From NCBI RefSeq assembly GCF_016862375.1, contig NZ_BOMV01000011.1, positions 1 to 64,000 on the forward strand: a stretch of DNA of 64,000 bases, in the 5' to 3' direction. Position 1 is the first letter of the stretch; each line of letters starts with the position of its first letter. This stretch comes from Paractinoplanes rishiriensis (GTDB taxonomy: Bacteria > Actinomycetota > Actinomycetes > Mycobacteriales > Micromonosporaceae). Under the pieces are notes generated by a model. It made no database searches, was not told the DNA's origin, and saw only the letters and a list, made by a program, of their open reading frames with translations. The position numbers and the translations under genes were made by a program. Below, piece after piece: positions 1 through 8,287 of this stretch.

Positions 1-111
1 ACTCTCCCGACTGCCGCCACTCTCCCGACTGCCGCCACTCTCCCGACCGCCTCCGCCCTCCCGACCGCCTCCGCCCTCCCGACCGCCTCCGCCCTCCCGA
101 CCGCCTCCGCA
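1..111. repeat. 18-bp tandem repeat at window edge
   Basis: Six consecutive 18-bp units, two of the form ACTCTCCCGACTGCCGCC grading into GCCCTCCCGACCGCCTCC. The units directly abut, so this is a minisatellite and not a CRISPR array. It lies directly upstream of the first gene and may continue beyond the window. Confidence 0.85.
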
Positions 112-129
112 TCGCGGGATATTTCGGAT

Positions 130-714
130 TTGTTCCCGACATCGGGTGCGGCAACGGCTGCGACGGCGAGTGCTGCGACGGCGGGTGCGGCAACGGGTGC
201 AACAGCGGCGGGAGCGGTGGCGGGTGCGGCAACGGGTGCAACAGCGGCGGGTGCGGCGGCGGGTGCGGCGGCGGGTGCGGGCGAGAACCTGACCGGTCCG
301 GATCTGCTCACCGGCGCGGAGATCGCTCAGTTGGTCCGCGGCGTGGATCTCGCGCGGAACCCGCTCGACTGGCTGACCGGTCCGACCTCCGACTGGCGGG
401 TGGCAGTGTCCGGCGGTGACCCGGTGGGCCTGGCCGCGGCGACCGGCGACGCCTGCTATCCGATGATCGCCTACCTCGGCGTGCTCGACCCGGCCGCCCG
501 GCCCGTCCTGCTGGCCGACGCGCTGACCAGGCTGGCCGCCGCCGGCGCCCTCGAAGTGGTGGCCGACACCGACGCCACCCGAACCGCGACCATCGCGAAC
601 CTGGAAGCGGCAGGCTTCACCGCCGTCCGCTCCCGCATCCACTTCGCCCCGGCGCTGGAGATCACCCGCGGGGGCCCAGCAACAAGCGCGTCGCCTCGGC
701 GGCCGGGTCGATGA
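130..714 (+). CDS. GNAT-like hypothetical protein with low-complexity N-terminus
   Basis: Frame of 194 aa from a TTG codon. Residues 1-50 are almost only Ala, Gly and Thr and come from duplicated DNA between about 140 and 290, so the true start is doubtful. From about residue 52 the protein looks like a normal globular domain. Its end (VVADTDATR, then NLEAAGFTAV) resembles the last strands of a GNAT N-acetyltransferase, but the acetyl-CoA loop (Q/RxxGxG/A) is not evident, so it may be a partial or diverged member. Its 3' end overlaps the convergent TetR gene by 53 bp. Substrate unknown. Confidence 0.4.
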   Translation: MFPTSGAATAATASAATAGAATGATAAGAVAGAATGATAAGAAAGAAAGAGENLTGPDLLTGAEIAQLVRGVDLARNPLDWLTGPTSDWRVAVSGGDPVGLAAATGDACYPMIAYLGVLDPAARPVLLADALTRLAAAGALEVVADTDATRTATIANLEAAGFTAVRSRIHFAPALEITRGGPATSASPRRPGR

Positions 715-1252
715 TGGCGGCCACGTCATCGCCGTCTTCGACCGTGGTGGCGATCAGTTCGCGCAGGCCGCCCAGCAGGATCGTCGCGGTCTGCGGGGAC
801 GGCGGGCGCACGCCGGCCGCTCGTAGCTGTGGGGTGTCGGTCAGGGTCTGGATCAGGGTGACGAAACCGGCCATCGTCTCGCGTTGGAAGCGTCGTGCCC
901 TCGCCTCGCCCAGGGCCGGCACGTCGCGGATCCAGGCCAGGGTGATCGGCGGGTCGGCCTGGGCCGCCGAGATCCAGCCCTCGATGGCCTGCCGCACCTG
1001 CGTCTCCCACCCGGCGGCCGGGTCGACCGCGGCGACTATCCGGGCGATCGTTCGCTGGTTGGTCTCGTACAGCAACGCGGCCAGGCACTCCTGGCGGTCG
1101 GCGAAATGGGCGTAGAACGTACGCCTTGATGTTCTTGCAGCTCGGACGATGTCGGCCACCGTGGTTTCCGGGTAGCCGCGCTCGCGGATCGAGGCGGCCA
1201 TGCCCTCGAGGAGGCGCTGGCGGAAGCCGGTGGGCACTTCGGTGGTCGTCAC
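662..1252 (-). CDS. TetR family transcriptional regulator
   Basis: About 196 aa. The N-terminal TetR helix-turn-helix is clear (RERGYPETTVADIV, then SRRTFYAHFADRQECL), followed by a helical ligand-binding domain of normal length. A GTG start at 1252 is preferred because the protein then begins just before the HTH helix 1; another GTG lies at 1261. The gene is divergent from a P450 and an MFS exporter. Two perfect inverted repeats lie between the divergent starts, so it most likely represses itself and the P450 and is released by a ligand the P450 or exporter handles. Known analogues are the TetR/P450 pairs of mycobacteria; the ligand here is unknown. Confidence 0.85.
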   Translation of the reverse strand: MTTTEVPTGFRQRLLEGMAASIRERGYPETTVADIVRAARTSRRTFYAHFADRQECLAALLYETNQRTIARIVAAVDPAAGWETQVRQAIEGWISAAQADPPITLAWIRDVPALGEARARRFQRETMAGFVTLIQTLTDTPQLRAAGVRPPSPQTATILLGGLRELIATTVEDGDDVAAIIDPAAEATRLLLGPRG

Positions 1253-1292
1253 GGGACACACGCTAATACCGGACAGTCGCTTGTGCGGTGCT

Positions 1293-1331
1293 GGTACGCA
1301 GTCGTACCGTGAAGCGGTACGTTGGCGTACC
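1293..1331. promoter_or_regulatory. Double operator GGTACG-N4-CGTACC for the divergent TetR
   Basis: Two 16-bp perfect inverted repeats, GGTACGCAGTCGTACC (1293-1308) and GGTACGTTGGCGTACC (1316-1331), share both arms and differ only in the 4-bp centre. Their centres are 23 bp apart, about two helical turns. They lie between the divergent TetR and P450 starts, and the second abuts the P450 ribosome-binding site. Two spaced palindromes beside a divergent TetR gene are what a cooperative TetR operator looks like. Confidence 0.75.
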
Positions 1332-1344
1332 AAGGAGGTGTGCG

Positions 1345-2640
1345 GTGGTGGTGTTGCCGGACGGACCTACCGGACCACGGCTGGTGCAGGCGATTTCCTT
1401 CGTGGTGGCGCGCAACCGGACCATGCACCGGATGCGCCGGCGGTACGGGTCGGCGTTCACGCTCGACACGCTCAACCTGGGGCGGATGGTGATGCTGGCC
1501 GACCCCGCCGAGATCCGGCAGCTGTTCCAGACGCCCATGGAGATCGCGGACACCCCGGACGCGAACCTGGGATCCGTGCTGGGGCCGGGGTCGCTGTTCG
1601 CGATCACCGACGATCAGCACCGGGCGCAGCGCAAATTGCTCACCCCGCCGTTCCACGGGCGCCGGCTGCGGGCGTACGAGGCCCTCATGGAACGCGAGAC
1701 GGTGCGTGAGATATCCGCCTGGCCGGAAGGAAAACCCTTCCCGGTGATGCCGTCGACCATGCGCATCACGCTCAACATCATCCTGCGGGCGGTGTTCGGC
1801 GCGGAGGGCGCCGAGTTCGACGAGCTGCGCACGATGCTGCCGTCGATGGTGCGGCTGGGCTCGGTGGTCGCGGTGATGCCGGTGCTTCGCAAAAACATGC
1901 GGGGGTACGGGCTGGGCGCGCGCTTCGACCGGCACCGGCGGCGCTACGACGCGATCGTGGACCGGCTGATCGACCAGGCCCTGGCCGACCCCGATCTGAG
2001 CGAACGCGACGACGTGCTCGCGATGCTGCTGCAGTCCCGGTACGACGACGGATCCGCGATGACCCGCAGCGAGATCGCCGACCAGCTGCTCACCCTGCTG
2101 ACCGCCGGGCACGAGACCACCGCGACCACCCTGGCCTGGGCCGTCGAGCGGCTGCGCCGGCACCCCGACCTGCTGAAGCGCCTGGTCGCCGAGGTCGACG
2201 CGGGCGGCTCCGAACTGCGCGAGGCGACCCTGATCGAGGTCCAGCGGGTCCGCCCGGTCGTCGAGCTGACCGCCCGGCAGGTGCGCGCCGAGTCGCTGCA
2301 ACTCGGCCGCTGGACCGTGCCGCGCGGCACCGTGATCACGGCGGCCATCTCGCTGCTCCACGACGACCCGGAGCTGTTCCCCCGGCCGCAGGTGTTCGAC
2401 CCGGACCGGTTCCTGGGCGCGCGGGCCGACGCCGCCGCCTGGATACCGTTCGGCGGCGGGGTGCGGCGCTGCATCGGGGCCGCGTTCGCCACCCTGGAGA
2501 TGAACGTGGTGCTGCGTACCATCCTGCGCGATTTCACCCTGGAACCGACGACCGAACCGGCCGAGCGGCTGCACAACCGCGGCATCACCCTGGCGCCGGG
2601 GAAGGGCGGTATGGCGGTGGTGCACCGCCGGGTCGGATGA
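1345..2640 (+). CDS. Cytochrome P450
   Basis: Haem-thiolate monooxygenase of about 431 aa, soluble bacterial class. Visible motifs: I-helix AGHETT at about 254-259 (oxygen activation), ExxR salt bridge E298 in EVQRVRP, and haem-binding loop FGGGVRRCIGAA with the Cys ligand at about 376. The GTG start at 1345 is chosen because AAGGAGG (1332-1338) sits 6 nt upstream; GTG codons at 1348 and 1351 are also possible. The N-terminal segment resembles the mycobacterial CYP135/CYP138 type, which also sits beside TetR genes. No ferredoxin or reductase gene is nearby, so redox partners must come from elsewhere. Substrate unknown. Confidence 0.95.
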   Translation: MVVLPDGPTGPRLVQAISFVVARNRTMHRMRRRYGSAFTLDTLNLGRMVMLADPAEIRQLFQTPMEIADTPDANLGSVLGPGSLFAITDDQHRAQRKLLTPPFHGRRLRAYEALMERETVREISAWPEGKPFPVMPSTMRITLNIILRAVFGAEGAEFDELRTMLPSMVRLGSVVAVMPVLRKNMRGYGLGARFDRHRRRYDAIVDRLIDQALADPDLSERDDVLAMLLQSRYDDGSAMTRSEIADQLLTLLTAGHETTATTLAWAVERLRRHPDLLKRLVAEVDAGGSELREATLIEVQRVRPVVELTARQVRAESLQLGRWTVPRGTVITAAISLLHDDPELFPRPQVFDPDRFLGARADAAAWIPFGGGVRRCIGAAFATLEMNVVLRTILRDFTLEPTTEPAERLHNRGITLAPGKGGMAVVHRRVG

Positions 2641-2707
2641 GGATGAGTTCGCATTGATCGTGTGCGAGGGTTAGCGGTGTGAAAACGGGGATCGGGCCGC
2701 GGTAGCC

Positions 2708-3886
2708 GTGGAGAAGCGCCGGGCCCTGGCGGCCGTCACCGTGCTGTCGATCGCGGCCTTCGCCTTCGTCACCACCGAGCTGCTGCCGATCGGCCTGCTC
2801 ACCGTGATGGCCCCCGACCTCGACCGGTCCCGCTCCGAGATAGGCCTGCTGGTCGGCGGCTACGCGATCGTGGTCGTGCTGGCCTCGATCCCGCTCACCA
2901 TGCTCACCAAGCACGTACCGCGGCGCCGCCTGCTGAGCGTCACGCTGGTCGTCTTCGCGCTGGCCAACGCGGTGGCGGCCGCCGCGCAGTCCTACCAGAT
3001 GCTGGCCGGCGCCCGGCTGATCACCGCGCTCACCCAGGCACTGTTCTGGTCGGTGGTCACCCCCGCCGTGGGCGGTCTCTTTCCGGCAGCCGTACGCGGC
3101 CGCGCGCTGGCCCTGTTCGCCACCGGCCCGGCACTGGCGCCCGTGCTGGGCGTCCCGATCGGCACCTGGCTCGGCCAGCAGGCCGGCTGGCGGGCCGCGT
3201 TCGCCGTGATGACCGCGGTCGGCCTGCTGTCGGCCGCCGTCGTGGCCGCGCTGCTGCCGTCCTACCCACCGTCCGCCGGCGGAGCCGCCCGCGCCACCGC
3301 CCCCGACCGCACCCGCTTCACCATGCTGATGATCGTCACCGCCCTGGGCGTCACCGGCTACCTGACCTTCACCACGTACGTGACCCCGTTCCTGCTCGAC
3401 GTGACCGGCTTCAGCGAGCGATCCCTGGCCCCGCTGCTGTTCATCTCCGGCGCCGCGGGCATCATCGGCACCTTCGCGGTCTCCCGGACGCTGGACCGCT
3501 ACCCCGTAGCCTCCCTGGTGGCGCCCCTGCTGATCGGCGCCGGCTCGCTGCTGGCGCTGGCCGCCCTCGGCGCCCTGCGCCCGGCCGCGATGGTCCTGCT
3601 GGGTGGCGTCGGTCTCGGCTATGCCGCGTACGCAACGGGCCTGCAACACGGGATCCTCCGCCTGGCACCGGGCAACACGGACCTGGCCTCGGCCCTGGGC
3701 AGCACCGTGTTCAACGCCGGCATAGCGGCCGGCGCCCTGATCGGCGGGGCGGTGCTGCCGGCCCTGGGAGCGCGCGCCCTGGCGCTGGCGGGCGGCCTCT
3801 TCGTGCTGGCGGCCGCCGTCTGCCTGGCGCTCGACACGGCCAGGTCCCGCACCCGCGTGCCCGTCCCCCAGGGCAGCACCGACTAG
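2708..3886 (+). CDS. MFS transporter, DHA1 drug/sugar exporter type
   Basis: Protein of 392 aa from a GTG start, with about 12 predicted membrane helices. The beginning (FVTTELLPIGLL), the loop-2 motif and the helix-5 motif with GPALAPVLGVPIG place it with AraJ/YdhP/SotB-like proton-driven exporters of the DHA1 family. It starts 67 bp after the P450 stop on the same strand, with only a weak ribosome-binding site, so it probably reads from the P450 promoter. The likely role is to export the P450 product or the compound sensed by the TetR. Substrate cannot be read from sequence. Confidence 0.9.
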   Translation: MEKRRALAAVTVLSIAAFAFVTTELLPIGLLTVMAPDLDRSRSEIGLLVGGYAIVVVLASIPLTMLTKHVPRRRLLSVTLVVFALANAVAAAAQSYQMLAGARLITALTQALFWSVVTPAVGGLFPAAVRGRALALFATGPALAPVLGVPIGTWLGQQAGWRAAFAVMTAVGLLSAAVVAALLPSYPPSAGGAARATAPDRTRFTMLMIVTALGVTGYLTFTTYVTPFLLDVTGFSERSLAPLLFISGAAGIIGTFAVSRTLDRYPVASLVAPLLIGAGSLLALAALGALRPAAMVLLGGVGLGYAAYATGLQHGILRLAPGNTDLASALGSTVFNAGIAAGALIGGAVLPALGARALALAGGLFVLAAAVCLALDTARSRTRVPVPQGSTD

Positions 3887-4308
3887 CGTCCTCGTCCCGG
3901 TGGGACCGCCGCCAAGGCTCCAGCCGCGGGCAGTACACGCCGGTCGAACCGGTCGAGCAGCAACTCTGCAAGATCGAGGGTGGTGTCGGGGCGGGCCCGG
4001 ACCGGGCCTGGCGGGCGATGGGGCGCGCGTCGGCGACGGGTCCGGTCACAGCAATCGGGTTGGCGGCGCGAATGGGGCGGATCCTGTCGAATCGACCCAG
4101 GTGCCGCTCGCAGCGGCCGGTGGTGGGGCGGCGGCGGTGACGCGGCGGCGGTGACGGTGACGCGGCGGCGGTGGTGCGGCGGCGGCGGTGCGGCGGCGGC
4201 GGTGGTGCGGCGGCGGTGACGGGGTGGCGGGGCAGGGTGACGGAGCTGCGGGGCTGCGGGCTGCGGAAATGCGGCTGGTGGTGGCGTGGGGCGGGGGGGG
4301 GGTGGGGG
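3887..4308. repeat. Gene-free stretch ending in GCGGCGGTG low-complexity DNA
   Basis: No convincing gene. From about 4127 to 4230 the sequence is an irregular run of GCGGCGGTG and GCGGCGGCG units, followed by a 13-base G run broken once near 4285-4297. The first half (3887-4110) is ordinary G/C-rich DNA between the MFS gene and the convergent YbaB gene. No clear hairpin terminator was seen. Confidence 0.6.
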
Positions 4309-4707
4309 TCAGCGCATTTCGTGGCGGGACATCAGGCGTTCCAGGTTTTCGGTCAGGGCGTCTAGGCGGCGGATGCCGGCGTCTATGTCGTCGCTGTTGT
4401 GTTCGCTGGGGCGGGCGGCCAGCACCGGCTCCATGATGGCGTTGGTGCGGTCGGCGTAGTCGCGCTGGGCGGCCGTGATTGCGGCCGCGATCTCGGCGGC
4501 TGCCTCCTGCGGGTGCAAGCGGAGGACGTCGGGGTCCAGGTGCAGGTCGACCAGCTGGCCGCCGGGGCCGGTGCGGGCCTTCACCAGGCGCTCGGGGGAG
4601 GTGCCCTCGCCCACGTAGTCGGCCATCTCCTGCTGCATGCGGGTGATGCGCTCGATCTGGTCCTGGGCGTATTCGGCGAGATCGGTGAGGTTGCGGATCT
4701 CGGTCAC
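4309..4707 (-). CDS. YbaB/EbfC family nucleoid-associated protein (ESX-linked type)
   Basis: Protein of 132 aa. Residues 1-100 fit the YbaB/EbfC fold: a long first helix (YAQDQIERITRMQQEMADYV), a central sheet with GGQLVDLHLDPDVL, and a second long helix with AAEIAAAITAAQRDYADR. Members bind DNA as dimers, and in actinomycetes copies often sit beside WXG100 genes. It diverges from three ESX-like genes starting 73 bp away, which supports that grouping. The last 25 residues are variable. Whether it regulates the cluster is not visible in the sequence. Confidence 0.75.
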   Translation of the reverse strand: MTEIRNLTDLAEYAQDQIERITRMQQEMADYVGEGTSPERLVKARTGPGGQLVDLHLDPDVLRLHPQEAAAEIAAAITAAQRDYADRTNAIMEPVLAARPSEHNSDDIDAGIRRLDALTENLERLMSRHEMR

Positions 4708-4779
4708 GGGGTGAGCTCCTCAGCAAAGGCGGCGGCGGGTAGGGCGCCGAGCCTATCGAACGGATGCGATGCTGTTGCG

Positions 4780-5352
4780 ATGGCGGTGAAGGATTACACC
4801 CGGGTGGTTGCCCCGGCGATCAGTGTGCTGCTGGCCGGCGGCGAGCGGCTGCTCGCCGCGGCGCCGCTGGTGCAGGATCCGGGCATTGTCGAGGATGTCT
4901 CGGTCCGCGATGAACTGGTCAATCTGCTCGACCCCACGATCCTGATCGGACTCGCCGGACATCCGGGCAACGCGGCGCAGCAGGCCGTCTTCGGCCGGGC
5001 CGTGATCGGCGGGCCGGGATCGCAGGGGCGGCTGCTGCACGAGGCGATCGGCAAGCTCACCGCGCCCAAGGTGGCCGTCACCGACCGGCGGCTGCTGATC
5101 GTGGAGCTCGACGTGGTGCCGCAGTCGTCGTCGTTCTTCGGGCGGTGGTTCGGACCTTCGGACCAGGTCGCCACGGGACGGTACGAGGTGGACAAGGTCG
5201 CTATCCTGGGTGCCGTCGCGGCCCCGGCAGGTGCCCTGCGCCGCGGCCGGCTGCTGGCCGGATTCCAGGACGGGTCCGGCTGCATGCTGGTGTGCAGCCC
5301 GCCGAGCCTGGCCCCGGCGGTGATCGACGCGATCGGCCCGCCACGCGCGTGA
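4780..5352 (+). CDS. Hypothetical protein of ESX-like cluster
   Basis: About 190 aa from ATG 4780; the longer open frame upstream is antisense to the YbaB gene and is rejected. No family recognised. The protein is alpha/beta with a central segment (KVAVTDRRLLIVELDV) reminiscent of short PH-like or GRAM-like strands, and lacks a signal peptide or membrane helix. It is followed after 33 bp by a WXG100-like gene on the same strand, suggesting an operon with it and a possible cytosolic accessory role. Function unknown. Confidence 0.7.
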   Translation: MAVKDYTRVVAPAISVLLAGGERLLAAAPLVQDPGIVEDVSVRDELVNLLDPTILIGLAGHPGNAAQQAVFGRAVIGGPGSQGRLLHEAIGKLTAPKVAVTDRRLLIVELDVVPQSSSFFGRWFGPSDQVATGRYEVDKVAILGAVAAPAGALRRGRLLAGFQDGSGCMLVCSPPSLAPAVIDAIGPPRA

Positions 5353-5385
5353 GAGCGCGGCGGGACCACGGGGGAGGGAGACGCG

Positions 5386-5694
5386 GTGTCACAACCGGTA
5401 TCGGTCTATCTGGATTCGATGTCCCGCTATGCGGCGGCGATGGAGGATCTCAGCGCGAGTTTCGGGGAGACCCGGCGGTTGCTGATCGACGCGGACGTCA
5501 CCGAGGACAGCTTCGGCCTGCTGTCCGACTCGCGGGAGTGCGCCAAGGTCTACGAGGAGCGGTGCACGGTCGGCCTCGAGGTTCTGCAGGCCGGCAACGA
5601 CGCGTTCCTCGATCTCGCCCAGGCGTTCCGCGAGATGCGCGAGGACTACGAGGCGTCCGACCAGTCCGCCGCCACCCAGGTCGGTGGCAAGTGA
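5386..5694 (+). CDS. Small ESX/WXG100-like helical protein
   Basis: Protein of 102 aa from GTG 5386, preceded by a purine-rich GGGGGAGGGAG. It is wholly helical with two long amphipathic helices around a turn near DSFGLLSDSREC, the size and shape of type VII secretion targets, but without a canonical WxG. Its stop overlaps the GTG of the next gene (GTGA), so the two are translationally coupled, as partners of an ESX heterodimer usually are. No EccC ATPase or other secretion machinery is in the window. Confidence 0.7.
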   Translation: MSQPVSVYLDSMSRYAAAMEDLSASFGETRRLLIDADVTEDSFGLLSDSRECAKVYEERCTVGLEVLQAGNDAFLDLAQAFREMREDYEASDQSAATQVGGK

Positions 5695-6482
5695 CCCGGG
5701 CACCCAGCGGCGCCGACCGCATCGAAGAGTGGCTCGGGCCGGCCGGCGAGGCCTATTCGGTCATCAAGCCGATCGTGAGCTTCCTGTCCAACCCGCTCGA
5801 CGAGACCACCGGCGACCCCGACCAGCTGCGGGCCAAGGCGCAGGCCTGGCGCACCGCGGCCGACCAGGTGGTAAAGCACGCCGAGGCCGAGCTGGCCGCC
5901 CGCAAGGACCTGCTGTCCTACTGGGAGGGCGACGCGGCTAACGCGTTCAACCAGGAACTCACCGAGGTCAACCAGTCCTTCGACGAGATCGCCGAACACT
6001 TCCGGGTGACCGCCGAACTGCTCGACGGCTCGGCCGAGGCCGCCGCCCAGGCGCAGGACCTGGTCGAGCAGATCGTCCGCGAGCTGATCGCCTGGCTGAT
6101 CGTCACCATCATCGTGGCGCTCGCGTCGTCCTGGATCACCCTCGGCGCGTCTTTGGCGGCCGGTGCCGCGGCGGGTGGCATCGAGGCCGCGGTGGCCGGC
6201 ACGAGGGCCGCGACTGTCGGCATGAAGCTGGCCACGCTGCTGCGCAAGGTCGCCGTCTTCCTCAAGAAGATGAGCGACTTCGCCAAGGCGTACAAGCTCA
6301 CCGGCATCCGCAGCGTCGGCGTCCGCAACTGGGCCGGCGCCCGCTTCGCGACCCAGTCCGGCGGGCAGCTGCTCGCCACCAACTGGGTGATCAAAAAGAC
6401 GATCGTGGAGCCCACCCTCGGCCCCACGATCGACAAGACCACCGGCGCCGACCAGACCTGGAACCTGCCGCAGGTCTTTTAA
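5691..6482 (+). CDS. WXG100-domain protein with hydrophobic C-terminal region
   Basis: About 263 aa from GTG 5691, overlapping the preceding stop by 4 bp. Residues 20-125 form a helical hairpin with WEG in YWEGDAANAFN at the turn, the WXG100 signature. Residues about 135-170 are strongly hydrophobic (LIAWLIVTIIVALASSW, then an Ala/Gly-rich helix), as in membrane-active or channel-like WXG100 effectors. The C-terminal 90 residues are basic and not recognised. Single-WXG100 proteins with long C-terminal tails are often ESX-secreted effectors; that role is inferred. No dedicated immunity gene is evident. Confidence 0.75.
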   Translation: MTRAPSGADRIEEWLGPAGEAYSVIKPIVSFLSNPLDETTGDPDQLRAKAQAWRTAADQVVKHAEAELAARKDLLSYWEGDAANAFNQELTEVNQSFDEIAEHFRVTAELLDGSAEAAAQAQDLVEQIVRELIAWLIVTIIVALASSWITLGASLAAGAAAGGIEAAVAGTRAATVGMKLATLLRKVAVFLKKMSDFAKAYKLTGIRSVGVRNWAGARFATQSGGQLLATNWVIKKTIVEPTLGPTIDKTTGADQTWNLPQVF

Positions 6483-6690
6483 GGCTTGCGGGCGGGCAGG
6501 GCCGAGGGTGAACGGGCCGCTCTCGGGTTCGCCGGGGTGTGCGCGACGACCCGGTCGAGCAACCGGATGCCGATCTGGTTGTCGGTGTCCGGGGCGGCCA
6601 GGCAAGTGCGAAAACCTCACAAAAACGCGACAACTGGCGGTGAGGCCAGGGCCCGCGCGGCTTCAGTGCGTCCTTGACAGGTCAGAGATC

Positions 6691-6759
6691 ATGGACGCGG
6701 ACAGCATCGGGGCCCTGTTCATGACCACGTTCCGGAAGGCCATCGAGGTCGCCCGATGA
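6691..6759 (+). pseudogene. Possible 3' remnant of a GntR-type regulator
   Basis: A 22-codon open stretch ends in SIGALFMTTFRKAIEVAR with its TGA overlapping the ATG of the ABC ATPase (ATGA). YtrA-type GntR genes commonly precede such ABC ATPases with exactly this overlap, and the peptide looks like the last helix of such a regulator. No HTH-coding sequence remains upstream, where 6483-6690 is non-coding. Assignment rests on context and a short peptide. Confidence 0.3.
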
Positions 6760-8239
6760 TCCCGGCGCTGCGCACCGAGGGGTTGAGCAAACGCTACCGC
6801 GGTGGCCACCCCGCCTCGCCGATGTGACGCTGAGCGTCCCGGCCGGTCGGGTTGTCGGCTTGGTCGGGCCCAACGGGGCGGGCAAGTCCACCCTGCTCAA
6901 TCTGATCGTCGGCACGATCCGGCCGACCTCGGGCGTCATCGAGGTCCTCGGCGCCCGCCCGGCGGCGAACGCCGCGCAGTTGTCCAAGGTCGGCTTCGTC
7001 GCGCAGGACACCCCGGTTTACGCGGGCCTGACCGTCGCCGAGCATCTTCGGCTCGGCGCCAAACTGAACGCGGACTGGGATGCCGGGCTGGCGCAGCGGC
7101 GCATCGCGCAGCTCGGCCTCGACCCGGCGCAGAAGGCCGGGCGTCTCTCCGGCGGGCAGCGCGCCCAGCTCGCCCTGACCGTCGCCGCGGCCAGGCGTCC
7201 CCAGCTGCTGATCTTCGACGAGCCGGTGGCCGCGCTCGATCCCTTGGCGCGGCGCGCCTTCCTGCAGAACCTGATGGATTCCGTGGCGGAACTGGAAGCC
7301 ACGGTCATCCTGTCCTCGCACCTGCTCGGCGACCTGCAACGGGTCTGCGATCACCTGGTCGTGCTGACCGCATCCCAGGTGCAGCTCGCCGGCGACGTCG
7401 ACGACGTGCTGGCGGCCCACTACCGGCTGGTCGGCCGGCCGGATCTCATCGAGAAGCTGCCGACGGGTGTGGAGGTCATCCACACCGAGTGCACCGCCCG
7501 GCAGAGCACGTTGATCGTGCGCGACACCTCCGGCGTGCTGCCCCGGCTGCTGCCCGAACTGTTGCCGACCGCGACGTTGCTCGAACTGGAGGACACCTGG
7601 ACCCCGGCCGAACTGCTCGCGTTCACCGACGGCCAGCCGCTGCTGTTCGAGCCCGGCACCTCATGGGCCTACGCCAACACCAACTACATACTGCTCGCGC
7701 TCATCGTCCAGAAAGCCACCGGGCGGCCGTACGCGACAGAGATCGAACGCCGCATCCTGCGCCCGCTCGGCCTGCGCAACACCGAACTGCCCGGCACCAA
7801 CGCGAACCTCACCAGACCCCACCCGCACGGCTACCTCCCGCGCGAACACGACGGCGCACCCGAACCCGTCGACATCACCGTGCTCAATCCCACCGTCGCC
7901 GGCGCCTCCGGCGAGCTCATCAGCACCACGACAGATCTCAACCGCTTCTACCGCGCCCTGCTTACCGGACCGCTGCTGCGCCCGGCCCAACGCGCCCTGA
8001 TGCGCACCGCCCGGCCTACCGGCCGCAGCTACGACTACGGCCTCGGCCTGCAAACCAGGCAACTGGCCAACGGCACCAGATTATGGGGACACGAAGGCGA
8101 CATCTTCGGCTACCAGACCTCCTGCTGGACCACCGAAGACGGCAGCCGCGAACTCACCGTCGCGGCCACCCCAGGGGGCACCGGTGACCTGGACGAACTC
8201 TTCGACAACCTGGTGGCGACCGCGTTCACCCACGCGTAA
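6756..8239 (+). pseudogene. ABC ATPase (frameshifted) fused to C-terminal half of a DD-peptidase-like serine hydrolase
   Basis: The reading frame from ATG 6756 (MIPALRTEGLSKRY) stops at 6825. The rest of a normal ATPase resumes in another frame at about 6815 (LADVTLSVPAG), so one base is missing in the C-rich run near 6809-6816. After that all ABC motifs are intact: Walker A GPNGAGKST, signature LSGGQ, Walker B LLIFDEP and the H-loop His in SSHLL. Near 7590-7600 the ATPase tail (LLELED) runs straight into TWTPAELLAF, the middle of a beta-lactamase/DD-carboxypeptidase-family (PF00144) protein. That part keeps the YxN motif in WAYANTNY and an HEG motif in WGHEGDIFGY, but the half with the catalytic SxxK is missing. 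No permease follows. This looks like deletion fusion plus frameshift, and a functional product is unlikely. Confidence 0.8.
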
Positions 8240-8287
8240 GTCCATCCGATGCCACCGGCACCGACAGAGCCTCACGGACCGCCCGCA

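Noticed and set aside
1..111. Regular repeats at the window edge as a CRISPR array
   Set aside because: Units abut without variable spacers and are G/C-rich minisatellite DNA.
3945..3990. Possible fourth copy of the dispersed repeat
   Set aside because: Only the word CAGCAACTC and a few flanking bases match; not above chance in this composition.
4399..4779. N-terminal extension of the hypothetical ESX-cluster gene
   Set aside because: It runs antisense through the YbaB gene and is Gly/Val/Leu low-complexity; the ATG at 4780 fits a normal protein.
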